This document shows positions 18,918-29,017 of a DNA stretch of 64,000 nucleotides, one piece after another. The position numbers and the translations under genes were made by a program. The DNA is from Arcobacter iocasae (GTDB taxonomy: Bacteria; Campylobacterota; Campylobacteria; Campylobacterales; Arcobacteraceae): contig NZ_CP090177.1 of the NCBI RefSeq assembly GCF_042214795.1, forward strand, positions 806,001 through 870,000, read 5' to 3'. The notes under the pieces were generated by a model. That model was not told the origin of the DNA, made no database searches, and saw only the letters and a list, made by a program, of their open reading frames with translations. Numbering within the stretch: position 1 is the stretch's first letter; every line of letters begins with the position of its first letter.

Positions 18918-19430
18918 ATGGGTATTAAAATAATAAAAAGACAGGGTCAAACTTTTAAAGATAAGCTTTTCATACCAGCTATTATGGGTGGTATGAAAAC
19001 AACTTTTGGTCACTTTACAAAGAATTTAAAAGATGTTTCAAATTTAAAAACAATTCAGTATCCAGAAGAACAACCAACAGATGTAGCAACAAATGAAAGA
19101 TACAGAGGGGTTCATAGACTTACAAAATGGGAAGATGAATCTGAAAAATGTGTTGCATGTTATATGTGTGCAACTGCATGTCCAGCTGAATGTATTTTTA
19201 TTGATGCTGAAGAAAGATTTGATGGCAAAGCTGAAAAAAGACCAAAAGAGTTTAAAATAGATCTTTTAGAGTGTGTATATTGTGGATATTGTGTTGAAGC
19301 TTGTCCATGTGATGCAATTAGAATGGATACAGGTATTTTAAGTTTTACAGGAAGTTCAAGAGAGGAATTTGTTGTAGATAAAAAATACTTAATGAATAAC
19401 GAAAGAGCAAAGGATTTATCAAATGACTGA
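18918..19430 (+). CDS. nuoI: NADH-quinone oxidoreductase subunit I
   Basis: 170 residues. Two [4Fe-4S] ferredoxin motifs, CVACYMCATACPAECI and CVYCGYCVEACPCDAI, provide clusters N6a and N6b that link NuoG to NuoB. An amphipathic N-terminal segment anchors it to the membrane arm. It overlaps nuoJ by eight bases. Confidence 0.96.
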   Translation: MGIKIIKRQGQTFKDKLFIPAIMGGMKTTFGHFTKNLKDVSNLKTIQYPEEQPTDVATNERYRGVHRLTKWEDESEKCVACYMCATACPAECIFIDAEERFDGKAEKRPKEFKIDLLECVYCGYCVEACPCDAIRMDTGILSFTGSSREEFVVDKKYLMNNERAKDLSND

Positions 19431-19938
19431 TATTTTATTTATTGGTTTAAGTTTTATGGCAATAGCTGGTGGAATCACTATGCTAACACATAAACAACCT
19501 ATGTATGCAGCACTTGGATTATTAATATCTATTTTATCTGTATCTGGACTTTTTGCATTGTTAAGTGCAACTTTCCTTTTCATGGTACAAATAATAGTTT
19601 ATGCAGGTGCAATTATGACTCTTCTTTTATTTATCTTAATGTTTTTAAATATTGATGAGCATGATTTACCAAAAGAGCCTAAAAAAGTTAGAAATATTAT
19701 TATAGGTGCGATTGTTATGTTGCCATTGAATGTTGTAATATTAACAGCTGTATCTGCACTACCAAAAAAGGACATGAGTATTATTGAGACAAATTTTGGT
19801 GGAATAAAAGAGATTGGAATGCTTTTATACCAAAATTGGTTAATCTCATTTGAGTTGATTTCAATACTACTTTTAGTTGCATTAGTTGGTGCTATTGTAT
19901 TAGCTAAAAGAAAAAAAACTAGAGGAATACAATCATGA
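19423..19938 (+). CDS. nuoJ: NADH-quinone oxidoreductase subunit J
   Basis: 171 residues with five membrane helices. The conserved third helix segment LFMVQIIVYAGAIMTLLLF, with its pi-bulge glycine region, is present. It is part of the proton-pumping membrane arm next to NuoA, NuoH and NuoK. It overlaps both neighbours by a few bases. Confidence 0.94.
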   Translation: MTDILFIGLSFMAIAGGITMLTHKQPMYAALGLLISILSVSGLFALLSATFLFMVQIIVYAGAIMTLLLFILMFLNIDEHDLPKEPKKVRNIIIGAIVMLPLNVVILTAVSALPKKDMSIIETNFGGIKEIGMLLYQNWLISFELISILLLVALVGAIVLAKRKKTRGIQS

Positions 19939-20246
19939 TATCACTAACATCATATGCATTTGTTTCAATGATGCTTTTTTCAATTGGCGCAATTGGAGTT
20001 ATTGCAAGAAGAAATATTTTTGTAATATATATGTCAATAGAACTTATGTTAAATGGAATAAATCTATTTTTAGTTACTTTTGCTAGATACCATTTCAATA
20101 TGGATCCACAAGTAATTACAGTAATGGTTATAGCAATTGCTGCTGCTGAAGCTGCCATTTTCTTATCAGTAATAATTCTTTTATTTAGAACAAAAAGATC
20201 ATTAGATACTGATTTATTTACAGCACTTAAACAAGGAGAAAAATAA
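19935..20246 (+). CDS. nuoK: NADH-quinone oxidoreductase subunit K
   Basis: 103 residues with three helices. The essential membrane glutamates appear in YMSIELMLNGINLFLV and in AAAEAAIFLSVIILLF. It is part of the central hydrophilic axis of proton translocation. It starts in an ATGA overlap with nuoJ and shares one base with nuoL (TAATG). Confidence 0.95.
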   Translation: MISLTSYAFVSMMLFSIGAIGVIARRNIFVIYMSIELMLNGINLFLVTFARYHFNMDPQVITVMVIAIAAAEAAIFLSVIILLFRTKRSLDTDLFTALKQGEK

Positions 20247-22135
20247 TGCATACAGATTTATTAGTATGGATAATATTAGCTCCATTACTTGGTGCTATAT
20301 TAAATGGTGGATTCTACTTTTATAATATAAAGAAAAGAGCCCTACCACAAAGATTATTTTCATTAATAGGTACAATCGCTCCAATCATTGGTTTTATTTT
20401 TACTTTAATAATCTTTATAAATATGGTTAACAATAATGCTACTTATCATCAAACTATCTTTACATGGTTAGAAGTAGATAAGTTAACTATTGAAATGAAA
20501 TTTTTAGGTGATAATCTATCGATCTTTATGGCTATGTTCGTAACTTTTGTTGGTTCTTTAATTCACATTTATGCAGTTGGTTATATGCACAAAGATGAAG
20601 GTTTTGGTAAATTTTTTGCATATTTTAACCTTTTTTTAGCATCAATGCTAATTCTAGTACTTGCTGACAATCCAATTATTTTATTCATTGGATGGGAAGG
20701 TGTTGGAGTTTGTTCATACCTATTAATTAAATTTTACTATGGTAACAAAGAGAATGTTCTTGCAGCAAATAAAGCATTTATTGTAAATAGAGTTGGTGAC
20801 TTTGGATTTATATTAGGTGTTATTACACTATTTTTTGCAATTGGACAAGGAAATTTATCATTTACTTCAATAGAAGCAAACTTAGGTAATGCCTCAACTG
20901 AACTACTTATTCTTTCTGGTTTCTTATTATTTGTGGGAGCTATGGGTAAATCAGCACAGATTCCATTATATACATGGCTTCCAGATGCAATGGCAGGTCC
21001 TACTCCAATTTCAGCACTTATACATGCTGCTACAATGGTAACAGCTGGTGTTTATATGGTTGCAAGATTCCATTTCCTTTATGAAGGTATTGAAGGTGTT
21101 GGTACATTTATTGCTTATATTGGGGCTTTTTCAGCTCTATTTGCTGCTATCATTGCAACTAAACAACAAGATATTAAAAAGATACTTGCATACTCAACTA
21201 TGTCACAACTTGGATATATGTTTATAGGTGTTGGATTAGGTTTTTATTCAACAGGATTATTTCATGTATTTACACATGCTTTCTTCAAAGCAATGTTATT
21301 CATGGCAGCAGGTGGTATGATTATGGCTCAACACCATGAGCAAAATATCTTCAAAATGGCACAACATAGAGTTAGTACTCCTATTGTTGGCTTTTGTATG
21401 TTAGTTGGTGTTATTGCAATTTCAGGAATTCCTCCATTTTCTGGTTTCTTTTCAAAAGATGCAATTTTAGGTGCAGCATTTCATGAAGGTCAATATGGGA
21501 TTTGGGCAATTGGAATGTTTACAGCATTTTTAACAGCATTTTATATGTTTAGATTATATTTTATTCTTTTCGTTGCTCCAAATAAAAATAACAGCACACA
21601 ATATATTTATACATCTAAAACAATAACATTGCCTTTATTAGTTTTAGCAGTTGGTGCTATATCTGCTGGTTTCTTAAACTTACCAGAAGTTTTAGGTGGT
21701 CATCACTTAGTTGATACATGGCTTGCACAACTTGATTCAAAAGAGTTACATATGAGTCATAGTACAGAATATATTTTAATGGTAGTATCTGTTTTGTTTG
21801 CAGTTGCTGGAATATATGCAGCATATAAAAAATATGCAAACTTTGATATATACAATCCTGAAAGTGAACAAGGACTTGTTGCTAATAAATTCTATGTTGA
21901 TGAGATATATAATGCAGTATTTGTTCAAAGTGCAAAAAAATTATCAACTTTTATTGATAAAGTTGTAGATGAAAAAATCATTGATAACTTCATCATGGGA
22001 AGTTGTAACCAATTTATCAACCTTGGTAAAGTAGTTGGAAGACTTCAAAATGCAAATGTAAGATTTTATGGATTATTCATGCTTGTTGGTATGAGTGCAA
22101 TCTTCATTTATTTATTTATTTCGTTAGGATTGTAG
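20246..22135 (+). CDS. nuoL: NADH-quinone oxidoreductase subunit L
   Basis: 629 residues, the expected length for the distal antiporter-like subunit with its long lateral helix. Landmarks are WEGVGVCSYLLIKFYY (conserved Glu), GKSAQIPLYTWLPDAMAGPT (Lys) and the His of LIHAATMVTAGVYM. The C-terminal lateral helix and anchor helix are present (about 500-629). It pumps protons at the end of the membrane arm. Confidence 0.96.
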   Translation: MHTDLLVWIILAPLLGAILNGGFYFYNIKKRALPQRLFSLIGTIAPIIGFIFTLIIFINMVNNNATYHQTIFTWLEVDKLTIEMKFLGDNLSIFMAMFVTFVGSLIHIYAVGYMHKDEGFGKFFAYFNLFLASMLILVLADNPIILFIGWEGVGVCSYLLIKFYYGNKENVLAANKAFIVNRVGDFGFILGVITLFFAIGQGNLSFTSIEANLGNASTELLILSGFLLFVGAMGKSAQIPLYTWLPDAMAGPTPISALIHAATMVTAGVYMVARFHFLYEGIEGVGTFIAYIGAFSALFAAIIATKQQDIKKILAYSTMSQLGYMFIGVGLGFYSTGLFHVFTHAFFKAMLFMAAGGMIMAQHHEQNIFKMAQHRVSTPIVGFCMLVGVIAISGIPPFSGFFSKDAILGAAFHEGQYGIWAIGMFTAFLTAFYMFRLYFILFVAPNKNNSTQYIYTSKTITLPLLVLAVGAISAGFLNLPEVLGGHHLVDTWLAQLDSKELHMSHSTEYILMVVSVLFAVAGIYAAYKKYANFDIYNPESEQGLVANKFYVDEIYNAVFVQSAKKLSTFIDKVVDEKIIDNFIMGSCNQFINLGKVVGRLQNANVRFYGLFMLVGMSAIFIYLFISLGL

Positions 22136-22136
22136 T

Positions 22137-23618
22137 ATGAGTGCAGAAAGTTTATCATTTATTATATTTTTACCAGCAATTGTTGCCTTTGGTTTAATGA
22201 TTACAACAGCAAATGTTGAAGCAGTTAGAAATATAGCATTTTTAACTACTACTGTTATATTAGCATTAGTATTAAAAATCTATATCAATTTTGACCCAAA
22301 TGCAGGAATGCAATTTGTTACAAATGCACCTTGGATTCAAACTTATGGTATAAATTATTATATCGGAGTTGATGGTTTTTCTTTAACTATTTTAATGCTT
22401 ATTGCTATTTTAATTCCTACTTCATATTTACTATTATGGGAAGGTAGAACAAAAGGTTATTGGATTAATATGCTACTTGTACAAACAGGTGTTACAGGTG
22501 CATTATTATCTTTAGATGTTATTTTATTCTACTTCTTCTGGGAAGTTATGTTATTGCCAGTATTCTTAATGATTGGTATTGATGGTTTTGGGGATAAAGT
22601 ATTTACAACTATTAAAGTTACTATTTATACAATGGCTGGTTCATTGTTGATGTTTATTGGTATTATTTATCTTGGTGTTACATTTTTTAATGAGTTTGGA
22701 TTTTGGTCTTTCCAATACAATGACTTTACAAAAATCACAACATTGTCTTACCATGAGCAAGTATACTTATTTTTAACATTTGTTATTGCTTTTGGTATTA
22801 AAATTCCAATTTTCCCATTACATACTTGGATTATGGATACATATAAAAATGCTCCTACTGGTGCCGTTTTCTTATTATCTTCAATCATGGCAAAACTTGG
22901 GGTTTATGCTATCGTTAGATTTATGATTCCAATATTTCCAGAAATTTATATTGAATACTCTACTTGGTTTGTATTCATTGGATTATTTGGTTTAGTTTAT
23001 TTTGGAATTGCAGCACTAATGCAAAATGACATTAAAAGAATGTTTGCATATTCATCTGCATCTCACTTAAGTTTTATAGCTGCTGGTATATTTTCTTTAA
23101 ATGCTTATGGTATTAATGGTGCATTATACTTAATCATTGCCCATGCAATTGCAACAGGTGCTTTATTCTTACTTGTTGGTGTTTTACATGATGAATCTAA
23201 ATTTAAAACAATTAGTGACTTAGGTGGAATAGCAAAAGTTGCTCCAATATTTACTTTTGTTTTTGCAATCATGCTATTTGCAAATATTGGATTACCAGGA
23301 ACAAATGGATTTGTTTCAGAATTATTAATAATTTTTGGAATTTATGAATTCAATCATACATTAGGTTATATCTCAGCTCTTACAGTTATCATTGGAGCTT
23401 CATATATGTTATGGATGTTCCAAAGAGCTATTTTACAAGATAGAGTTGGGGAACCAAGAAAAATGAGAGACCTTAAAATCAAAGAGATTATCGGTTTAGC
23501 ACCATGGATAATCTTAGTATTTCTAATGGGTGTTTACCCAGAACCATTCATTGATAAGTTTGAGCCAACTGTAACTCACTTTTTAAATGACATATTAAAA
23601 ATTGGAGTGATGAGATAA
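22137..23618 (+). CDS. nuoM: NADH-quinone oxidoreductase subunit M
   Basis: 493 residues, antiporter-like. Landmarks are FYFFWEVMLLPVFLMIG (conserved Glu), FGIKIPIFPLHTWIMDTYKN (Lys) and the NDIKRMFAYSSASHLSFI segment. About fourteen membrane helices. It starts two bases after nuoL and abuts nuoN (TAATG). Confidence 0.96.
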   Translation: MSAESLSFIIFLPAIVAFGLMITTANVEAVRNIAFLTTTVILALVLKIYINFDPNAGMQFVTNAPWIQTYGINYYIGVDGFSLTILMLIAILIPTSYLLLWEGRTKGYWINMLLVQTGVTGALLSLDVILFYFFWEVMLLPVFLMIGIDGFGDKVFTTIKVTIYTMAGSLLMFIGIIYLGVTFFNEFGFWSFQYNDFTKITTLSYHEQVYLFLTFVIAFGIKIPIFPLHTWIMDTYKNAPTGAVFLLSSIMAKLGVYAIVRFMIPIFPEIYIEYSTWFVFIGLFGLVYFGIAALMQNDIKRMFAYSSASHLSFIAAGIFSLNAYGINGALYLIIAHAIATGALFLLVGVLHDESKFKTISDLGGIAKVAPIFTFVFAIMLFANIGLPGTNGFVSELLIIFGIYEFNHTLGYISALTVIIGASYMLWMFQRAILQDRVGEPRKMRDLKIKEIIGLAPWIILVFLMGVYPEPFIDKFEPTVTHFLNDILKIGVMR

Positions 23619-25120
23619 TGACTGAATTCTTATATCTAGTACCCCTTATAACTGTACTTGTAGGTGCTCTTGTGTTGATGTTTATGAGTATGTATGACAA
23701 GTTTACACTTAAACATTTTATTACAACAACATCAATATTTTTGATTATTGCCTTAGGTTTTTCTGTTGCAGAATTTGGTGATCTTTTTTCTGCTAAACCT
23801 TATAATGAATTATTTAATAATGCATTAGTTTTTGATACATATGCAAACTTTTTTGGCGTATTGTTGATTTTTGGTACATTGTTAATCGTATTAATTGGTG
23901 AACATTACTTTTATGACCATTCATACTTTAAAGGTGAATTCTTTTCAGTATTGATGTTTGCTCTATTTGGAATGATGCTAATTGCCAATTCAAATGAACT
24001 AATCACTGCGTATATTTCATTAGAAATTGCCTCATTTGCCATATACATATTAGTTGGTTTCCAAAGTGAAGATGCAAAAAGAGTTGAAGCTATGTTTAAG
24101 TACTTAGTTTTAGGTTCATTTATTGGTGCATTTTTTCTATTAGGTGCTGTATTAATTTATGGAGTAAGTGGAAGTACAAACTTAAATGATATTTCAACTT
24201 ATATTACAACACATAGTGGAAGTGACTTAAATCTTATTTACATTGGTATAACACTATTATTATTTACTTTTCTTTTCAAAATTGCAGCTTTCCCATTCCA
24301 ATCTTGGGTTTTAGATGTATATAGAGGTGCTCCAATGCTTGTTACTGCATATATGGCATCTACATTTAAAGTAGCAATATTCTCTTTATTCTTAAGAGCA
24401 TATTTGCAAACATTCTCAACTATTCAAAATTTTTGGGACCCTATTTTATATGTACTTATTATATTTACACTTGCTTATGGTACATGGATTGCAATTACAC
24501 AAAAAATCATTAAAAGAATGCTTGCTGCATCTTCAATAGTTCATACGGGATATATTTTATTAGGATTTATATCTTTAGGACAAAATATTGATAACGCTTA
24601 TGCAATTATGTTCTATTTAATATCTTATTTATTAACTGCAATTGGTGCATTTGGACTTATTTCTCATATTATTTCTGAAACAAAAGTTAGAGTAACATAT
24701 GAAGATTTCAAAGGATTAGCTCATGAAAGACCTTTCTTGGCAGCAGCTATGACTATCTTCTTATTTTCACTAGCAGGTATTCCTTCTACAATTGGATTTA
24801 TCGGTAAGTTTTATATATTTACAGAAGCTATTAATTCAGGATATGCGAGTTTAACTATAGTTGCAATTATTGCAACTATCATTTCAGTCTACTACTACTT
24901 TAGATTAATTGCAATGATGTATTTCTATCCAGCAAGTGATGCTTGTACAAGTGAAGGCTTTGATGACAAAAGAATATCTACATATGTTGTAGCATTTTTA
25001 GCTGCTTTAGTTGTATGGGGTGGTATAGGTTCTGCTATAGTATTTTTCATTCCTGCACCAAATATTGATGCAATAATTGAAGTTTCAAAGTTAGCAATTG
25101 AGTCTTTGTTTCTAAAGTAA
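23618..25120 (+). CDS. nuoN: NADH-quinone oxidoreductase subunit N
   Basis: 500 residues, antiporter-like. Landmarks are AYISLEIASFAIYILVGF (conserved Glu), LFKIAAFPFQSWVLDVYRGA (Lys) and IIKRMLAASSIVHTGYIL. It closes the nuo operon and is followed by two strong hairpins. With it, all fourteen standard subunits are present (C and D fused). Confidence 0.96.
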   Translation: MTEFLYLVPLITVLVGALVLMFMSMYDKFTLKHFITTTSIFLIIALGFSVAEFGDLFSAKPYNELFNNALVFDTYANFFGVLLIFGTLLIVLIGEHYFYDHSYFKGEFFSVLMFALFGMMLIANSNELITAYISLEIASFAIYILVGFQSEDAKRVEAMFKYLVLGSFIGAFFLLGAVLIYGVSGSTNLNDISTYITTHSGSDLNLIYIGITLLLFTFLFKIAAFPFQSWVLDVYRGAPMLVTAYMASTFKVAIFSLFLRAYLQTFSTIQNFWDPILYVLIIFTLAYGTWIAITQKIIKRMLAASSIVHTGYILLGFISLGQNIDNAYAIMFYLISYLLTAIGAFGLISHIISETKVRVTYEDFKGLAHERPFLAAAMTIFLFSLAGIPSTIGFIGKFYIFTEAINSGYASLTIVAIIATIISVYYYFRLIAMMYFYPASDACTSEGFDDKRISTYVVAFLAALVVWGGIGSAIVFFIPAPNIDAIIEVSKLAIESLFLK

Positions 25121-25141
25121 ACACTGTCAATAAATTATTAT

Positions 25142-25208
25142 ATTAGTATTAAAAATTATTTTTTTAATACTAATTTTTTAAAGGTCGATTTTATCGACCT
25201 TTTTTTTA
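25142..25208 (+). terminator. Double terminator hairpin after nuoN
   Basis: Two adjacent inverted repeats. The first is a perfect 13-bp stem (25143-25155 with 25161-25173, five-base loop). The second pairs AAGGTCGA with TCGACCTT near 25181-25201 and is followed by eight T bases, a standard intrinsic terminator. Together they separate the nuo and frd operons. Confidence 0.85.
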
Positions 25209-25282
25209 TAACAAAAATTATTATTGATAATTAATTTTAGAATTAATTGTATTTTTAAAATTCAATTCAAGATTATCTTCGC

Positions 25283-25288
25283 TATAAT
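25283..25288 (+). promoter_or_regulatory. Probable -10 element of frdCAB
   Basis: TATAAT at 25283-25288 lies about 68 bases before the frdC ATG, inside an AT-rich stretch with no clear -35, which is usual for sigma-70 promoters in Campylobacterota. The long leader between it and frdC has no obvious hairpin that I can support. Confidence 0.45.
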
Positions 25289-25355
25289 AATGCTATGTTT
25301 TAAAAGGAATATTTTTTTTAATATTCCATCATAAATTAAACACAAAGGATTGATA

Positions 25356-26147
25356 ATGAGTGACCTAATAGAAGGTTATTTAGGCAAAACAGTTGAAGGG
25401 AAAAAAAGTAGAACTCCTGCAAAATTGGATTATCTACAAAGTGCAACAGGACTATTTCTTGGTCTTTTTATGTGGGGACACATGCTTTTTGTCTCAACAA
25501 TTTTAGTAAGCAAAGATTTTATGTATTCAGTTACAAAATTCTTTGAAGGTAGTTTTATTTTCAATGAAGGGCAGCCAATAATTGTTTCTGCTATTGCATT
25601 TTTTGTATTTGTAGTATTTATTTCACATGCCGCAATGGGTATGAGAAAATTACCAGCTAATTTCAAGCAATATCAAGTTATGAAAGCGCATGCTAACAGC
25701 ATGGGACATGAAGATACTAAGTTATGGTTTGTTCAAGCTTTTACAGGTTTTGCTATGTTCTTCTTAGGTTCAGTTCACTTATATATCATTATGACTCAAG
25801 CAGATGCAATCGGACCATATGCAAGTGCAGATAGAGTTTGGTCTAACTGGATGTGGCCTTTATATATTCTTTTACTATTAGCAGTTGAATTTCATGGAAC
25901 TATTGGATTATATAGACTTGCTGTTAAATGGGGATGGTTTGACGGTAAAGATCCAAAAGCTTCAAGAAAAAAATTAAAAGCTTATAAAAAAATCCTTACA
26001 GTGTTCTTTTTAGTTTTAGGTTTCGCTACATTAGCAGCTTATATGAAAATTGGTATGGATCACGCAGCTGCAGGAAAAGTTGGGGAAAGATATACTCCAA
26101 CAGCACAAGTAATGGAATATAAAATAAACAATGGGAGAGTGGCATAA
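25356..26147 (+). CDS. frdC: Quinol:fumarate reductase, dihaem cytochrome b subunit
   Basis: 263 residues from the ATG at 25356, preceded by AAAGGA; an in-frame TTG six bases earlier is rejected. It closely follows the Wolinella succinogenes FrdC pattern: KSRTPAKLDYLQSATGLFLG, five membrane helices, and four haem-ligand His at about H42, H91, H141 and H180. Glu178 beside the last His corresponds to the residue of the transmembrane E-pathway described in Wolinella. It oxidises menaquinol and passes electrons to FrdB. It is the first gene of frdCAB. Confidence 0.95.
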   Translation: MSDLIEGYLGKTVEGKKSRTPAKLDYLQSATGLFLGLFMWGHMLFVSTILVSKDFMYSVTKFFEGSFIFNEGQPIIVSAIAFFVFVVFISHAAMGMRKLPANFKQYQVMKAHANSMGHEDTKLWFVQAFTGFAMFFLGSVHLYIIMTQADAIGPYASADRVWSNWMWPLYILLLLAVEFHGTIGLYRLAVKWGWFDGKDPKASRKKLKAYKKILTVFFLVLGFATLAAYMKIGMDHAAAGKVGERYTPTAQVMEYKINNGRVA

Positions 26148-28132
26148 TGAAAATTAATTATTGTGATGCATTAGTTATTGGTGGTGGTTTAGCAGGTCTA
26201 AGAGCTGCAGTTGCTGCACAAAAAAAAGGCTTAAATACAGTAGTTTTATCACTTGTTCCAGTTAAAAGATCTCATAGTGCAGCTGCACAAGGTGGTATGC
26301 AAGCAAGTTTGGGTAACTCTAAAATGTCAGAAGGTGATAATGAAGATTTACACTTTGCAGATACAGTAAAAGGTTCGGATTGGGGATGTGACCAAGAAGT
26401 TGCAAGAATGTTCGTAAATACTGCACCAAAAGCTATTAGAGAATTAGCTGGTTGGGGTGTGCCTTGGACAAGAGTTAGAGAAGGTGCAAGAGAAGCAGTT
26501 ATCAATGCTAAAAAAACAACAATTACTGAAGATGCTGATAGACATGGATTAATTACATCAAGAGACTTTGGTGGAACTAAAAAATGGAGAACATGTTATA
26601 CAGCAGATGCAACAGGACATACAATGTTATTTGGTGTTGCAAACGAAGCATTAAAACATGAAGTTGACATTAGAGATAGAAAAGAAGCTGTATCAATTAT
26701 ACATGAAGATGGAAGATGTTATGGTGCAATCGTTAGAGATTTAATTTCGGGTGAATTAGAAGCTTATGTTGCTAAAGGTACATGTATCGCAACGGGTGGA
26801 TATGGAAGAGTATTTAAACAAACAACTAATGCAGTTATTTGTGAAGGTATTGGTGCAGCTATTGCACTTGAAACTGGAATTGCTACTTTAGGAAATATGG
26901 AAGCTGTACAATTTCACCCAACTCCAATTGTACCATCAGGTATTTTATTAACTGAAGGGTGTAGAGGTGATGGTGGAATTCTAAGAGATGTAGATGGACA
27001 TAGATTTATGCCAGATTACGAACCTGAGAAAAAAGAACTTGCATCAAGAGATGTTGTTTCAAGAAGAATGATTGAGCACATTAGAAATGGTAAAGGTGTA
27101 CCTTCTCCATATGGTGATCATATTTGGTTAGATATCTCTATTTTAGGTAGAGAACATATTGAGAAAAACTTAAGAGATGTACAAGAAATTTGTCAAATCT
27201 TTAATGGTATTGATCCAGCTGATGAAGGTCCAAAAGGTTGGGCTCCAGTACTTCCTATGCAACATTATTCAATGGGTGGTATTAGAACAAAACCAACTGG
27301 TGAATCACAAACATTAAAAGGACTATTTGCTTGTGGAGAAGCTGCTTGTTGGGATATGCATGGATTTAATAGACTTGGAGGAAACTCTGTTTCTGAAACA
27401 GTTGTTGCTGGTATGATTATTGGTAATTATTTTGCTGATTTTTGTTTAGAAAATGATGTAACAATTGGTACTAAAACTGTTCAAAAATTCCTTGATGAAG
27501 AAGATGCATATTTAGATGAAATTTTATCTTACAATGGAACTGAAGATATTTTTAGAATCAAAAATAGAATGCAAAATCTAATGGATCAAAAAGTAGGTAT
27601 CTTTAGAGATGGTCCTCACTTAAGTGAAGCAGTTGAAGAGTTAAAAGAATTATTAGTTAAAACTAAACAAATCACTGTAAAATCAAAAGAAAGAGTTGGA
27701 AATCCAGAACTTGAAGAAGCTTATAGAGTTCCAAAAATGTTAAAAATCGCATTATGTGTTGCTAAAGGGGCTAGAGATAGAACTGAATCTAGAGGTGCAC
27801 ACTATAGAGAAGATTATTTAAAAAGAGACGATGCAAACTGGTTAAACAGAACATTAACTTCTTGGCCTTCTAAAGATGCTTTAGAACCAGAAATTACATA
27901 TGAGCCATTAGATATAATGAAAATGGAAATGCCTCCAGCATTTAGAGGTTATGGTGCTAAGGGTATGATTATTGAGCATGAATTATCTGCAAAAAGACAA
28001 GCTGAAGTTGACGAAATAACTGAAAGAATGCAAGCAGAAGGTAAAGATAGACATGAACTACAAGATGCACTTATGCCATTTGAATTACCAATGAATTATA
28101 AAGAAAAAAATGAAAGAGTAGGAGATAAATAA
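26147..28132 (+). CDS. frdA: Fumarate reductase flavoprotein subunit
   Basis: 661 residues. The N-terminal dinucleotide fold is VIGGGLAGLRAAVAA, the covalent-FAD His is in RSHSAAAQGGMQAS (about residue 43), and the dicarboxylate site is seen in QFHPTPIVPSGILLTEGCRGDGGIL and SRDVVSRRMIE. The later GFNRLGGNSVSE and the GARDRTESRGAHYREDY segment are also typical. It reduces fumarate, or oxidises succinate in the reverse direction, on the cytoplasmic side. One-base TAATG overlaps tie it to frdC and frdB. Confidence 0.97.
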   Translation: MKINYCDALVIGGGLAGLRAAVAAQKKGLNTVVLSLVPVKRSHSAAAQGGMQASLGNSKMSEGDNEDLHFADTVKGSDWGCDQEVARMFVNTAPKAIRELAGWGVPWTRVREGAREAVINAKKTTITEDADRHGLITSRDFGGTKKWRTCYTADATGHTMLFGVANEALKHEVDIRDRKEAVSIIHEDGRCYGAIVRDLISGELEAYVAKGTCIATGGYGRVFKQTTNAVICEGIGAAIALETGIATLGNMEAVQFHPTPIVPSGILLTEGCRGDGGILRDVDGHRFMPDYEPEKKELASRDVVSRRMIEHIRNGKGVPSPYGDHIWLDISILGREHIEKNLRDVQEICQIFNGIDPADEGPKGWAPVLPMQHYSMGGIRTKPTGESQTLKGLFACGEAACWDMHGFNRLGGNSVSETVVAGMIIGNYFADFCLENDVTIGTKTVQKFLDEEDAYLDEILSYNGTEDIFRIKNRMQNLMDQKVGIFRDGPHLSEAVEELKELLVKTKQITVKSKERVGNPELEEAYRVPKMLKIALCVAKGARDRTESRGAHYREDYLKRDDANWLNRTLTSWPSKDALEPEITYEPLDIMKMEMPPAFRGYGAKGMIIEHELSAKRQAEVDEITERMQAEGKDRHELQDALMPFELPMNYKEKNERVGDK

Positions 28133-28863
28133 TGAGTGACCACAAAGGTAGAGAAGTTACTATAAAAGTACTTAAATTTAATCCAAGAAGTAAAATTTCT
28201 AAACCTCATTATGTAGAGTATAAATTAGAAGAGACACCAGGTATGACTCTTTTTATTGCATTAATGAAAATTAGAGAAGAACATGACGCAGATTTATCTT
28301 TTGACTTCGTATGTAGAGCTGGGATTTGTGGATCTTGTGGAATGGTAGTTAATGGAAAACCTGCCCTTGCTTGTAGAACACTAATTGCTAATTACCCAGA
28401 TGGAGTTATAACTTTACTTCCAATGCCTGCATTTGAACTAATCAAAGATTTATCAGTTAATACTGGTAAATGGATGGATGCAATGTCTAATAGAGTTGAA
28501 TCATGGATTCATACAAATCATAAACCAGACATTACAAAAATCGAAGAAAAAATTGATCCCGATATTGCAGATCAAACATTTGAATTAGATAGATGTATTG
28601 AATGTGGAATTTGTGTTGCTTCTTGTGGAACAATGCTTATGAGACCTGATTTTGTAGGTCCGGTTGGATTAAATAGAATTGCAAGATTTGAAGTTGACCC
28701 ACATGATAATAGAACTGCTGATGATTTTTATGAATTAGTTGGTGATGATAATGGTATCTTTGGTTGTATGTCATTAATGGCATGTGAAGATCATTGTCCA
28801 AAACATTTACCATTGCAAAATAAAATTGCTTACCTAAGAAGAAGATTGGTAGCATTAAAATAA
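28132..28863 (+). CDS. frdB: Fumarate reductase iron-sulfur subunit
   Basis: 243 residues. [2Fe-2S] ligands are in CRAGICGSCGMVVNGKPALAC, the [4Fe-4S] ligands begin CIECGICVASCG, and the [3Fe-4S] plus last [4Fe-4S] ligand lie in CMSLMACEDHCPKHLPLQ. It wires FrdA to the haems of FrdC. The gene is last in the operon and is followed at once by two hairpins. No separate sdh genes are seen in the window. Confidence 0.96.
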   Translation: MSDHKGREVTIKVLKFNPRSKISKPHYVEYKLEETPGMTLFIALMKIREEHDADLSFDFVCRAGICGSCGMVVNGKPALACRTLIANYPDGVITLLPMPAFELIKDLSVNTGKWMDAMSNRVESWIHTNHKPDITKIEEKIDPDIADQTFELDRCIECGICVASCGTMLMRPDFVGPVGLNRIARFEVDPHDNRTADDFYELVGDDNGIFGCMSLMACEDHCPKHLPLQNKIAYLRRRLVALK

Positions 28864-28938
28864 TTATACAAGAGAATTTTCTCTTGTATAAATAAAAAAT
28901 ATAAAAAGTTAATTACCTTTTGGGTAATTAACTTTTTG
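28864..28938 (+). terminator. Two consecutive hairpins after frdB
   Basis: The first inverted repeat is an 11-bp stem (28864-28874 with 28881-28891). The second is a perfect 15-bp stem (28903-28917 with 28923-28937, five-base loop) ending in five T bases. They end the frd operon about 80 bases before the dynamin-like genes. Confidence 0.85.
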
Positions 28939-29017
28939 TATTTTAGGGGTATTAAAATTAATTTATTTTTTTAAATTAATCTTTATATGTACAAAAAAAG
29001 CCTTTAATGGAGATTGA

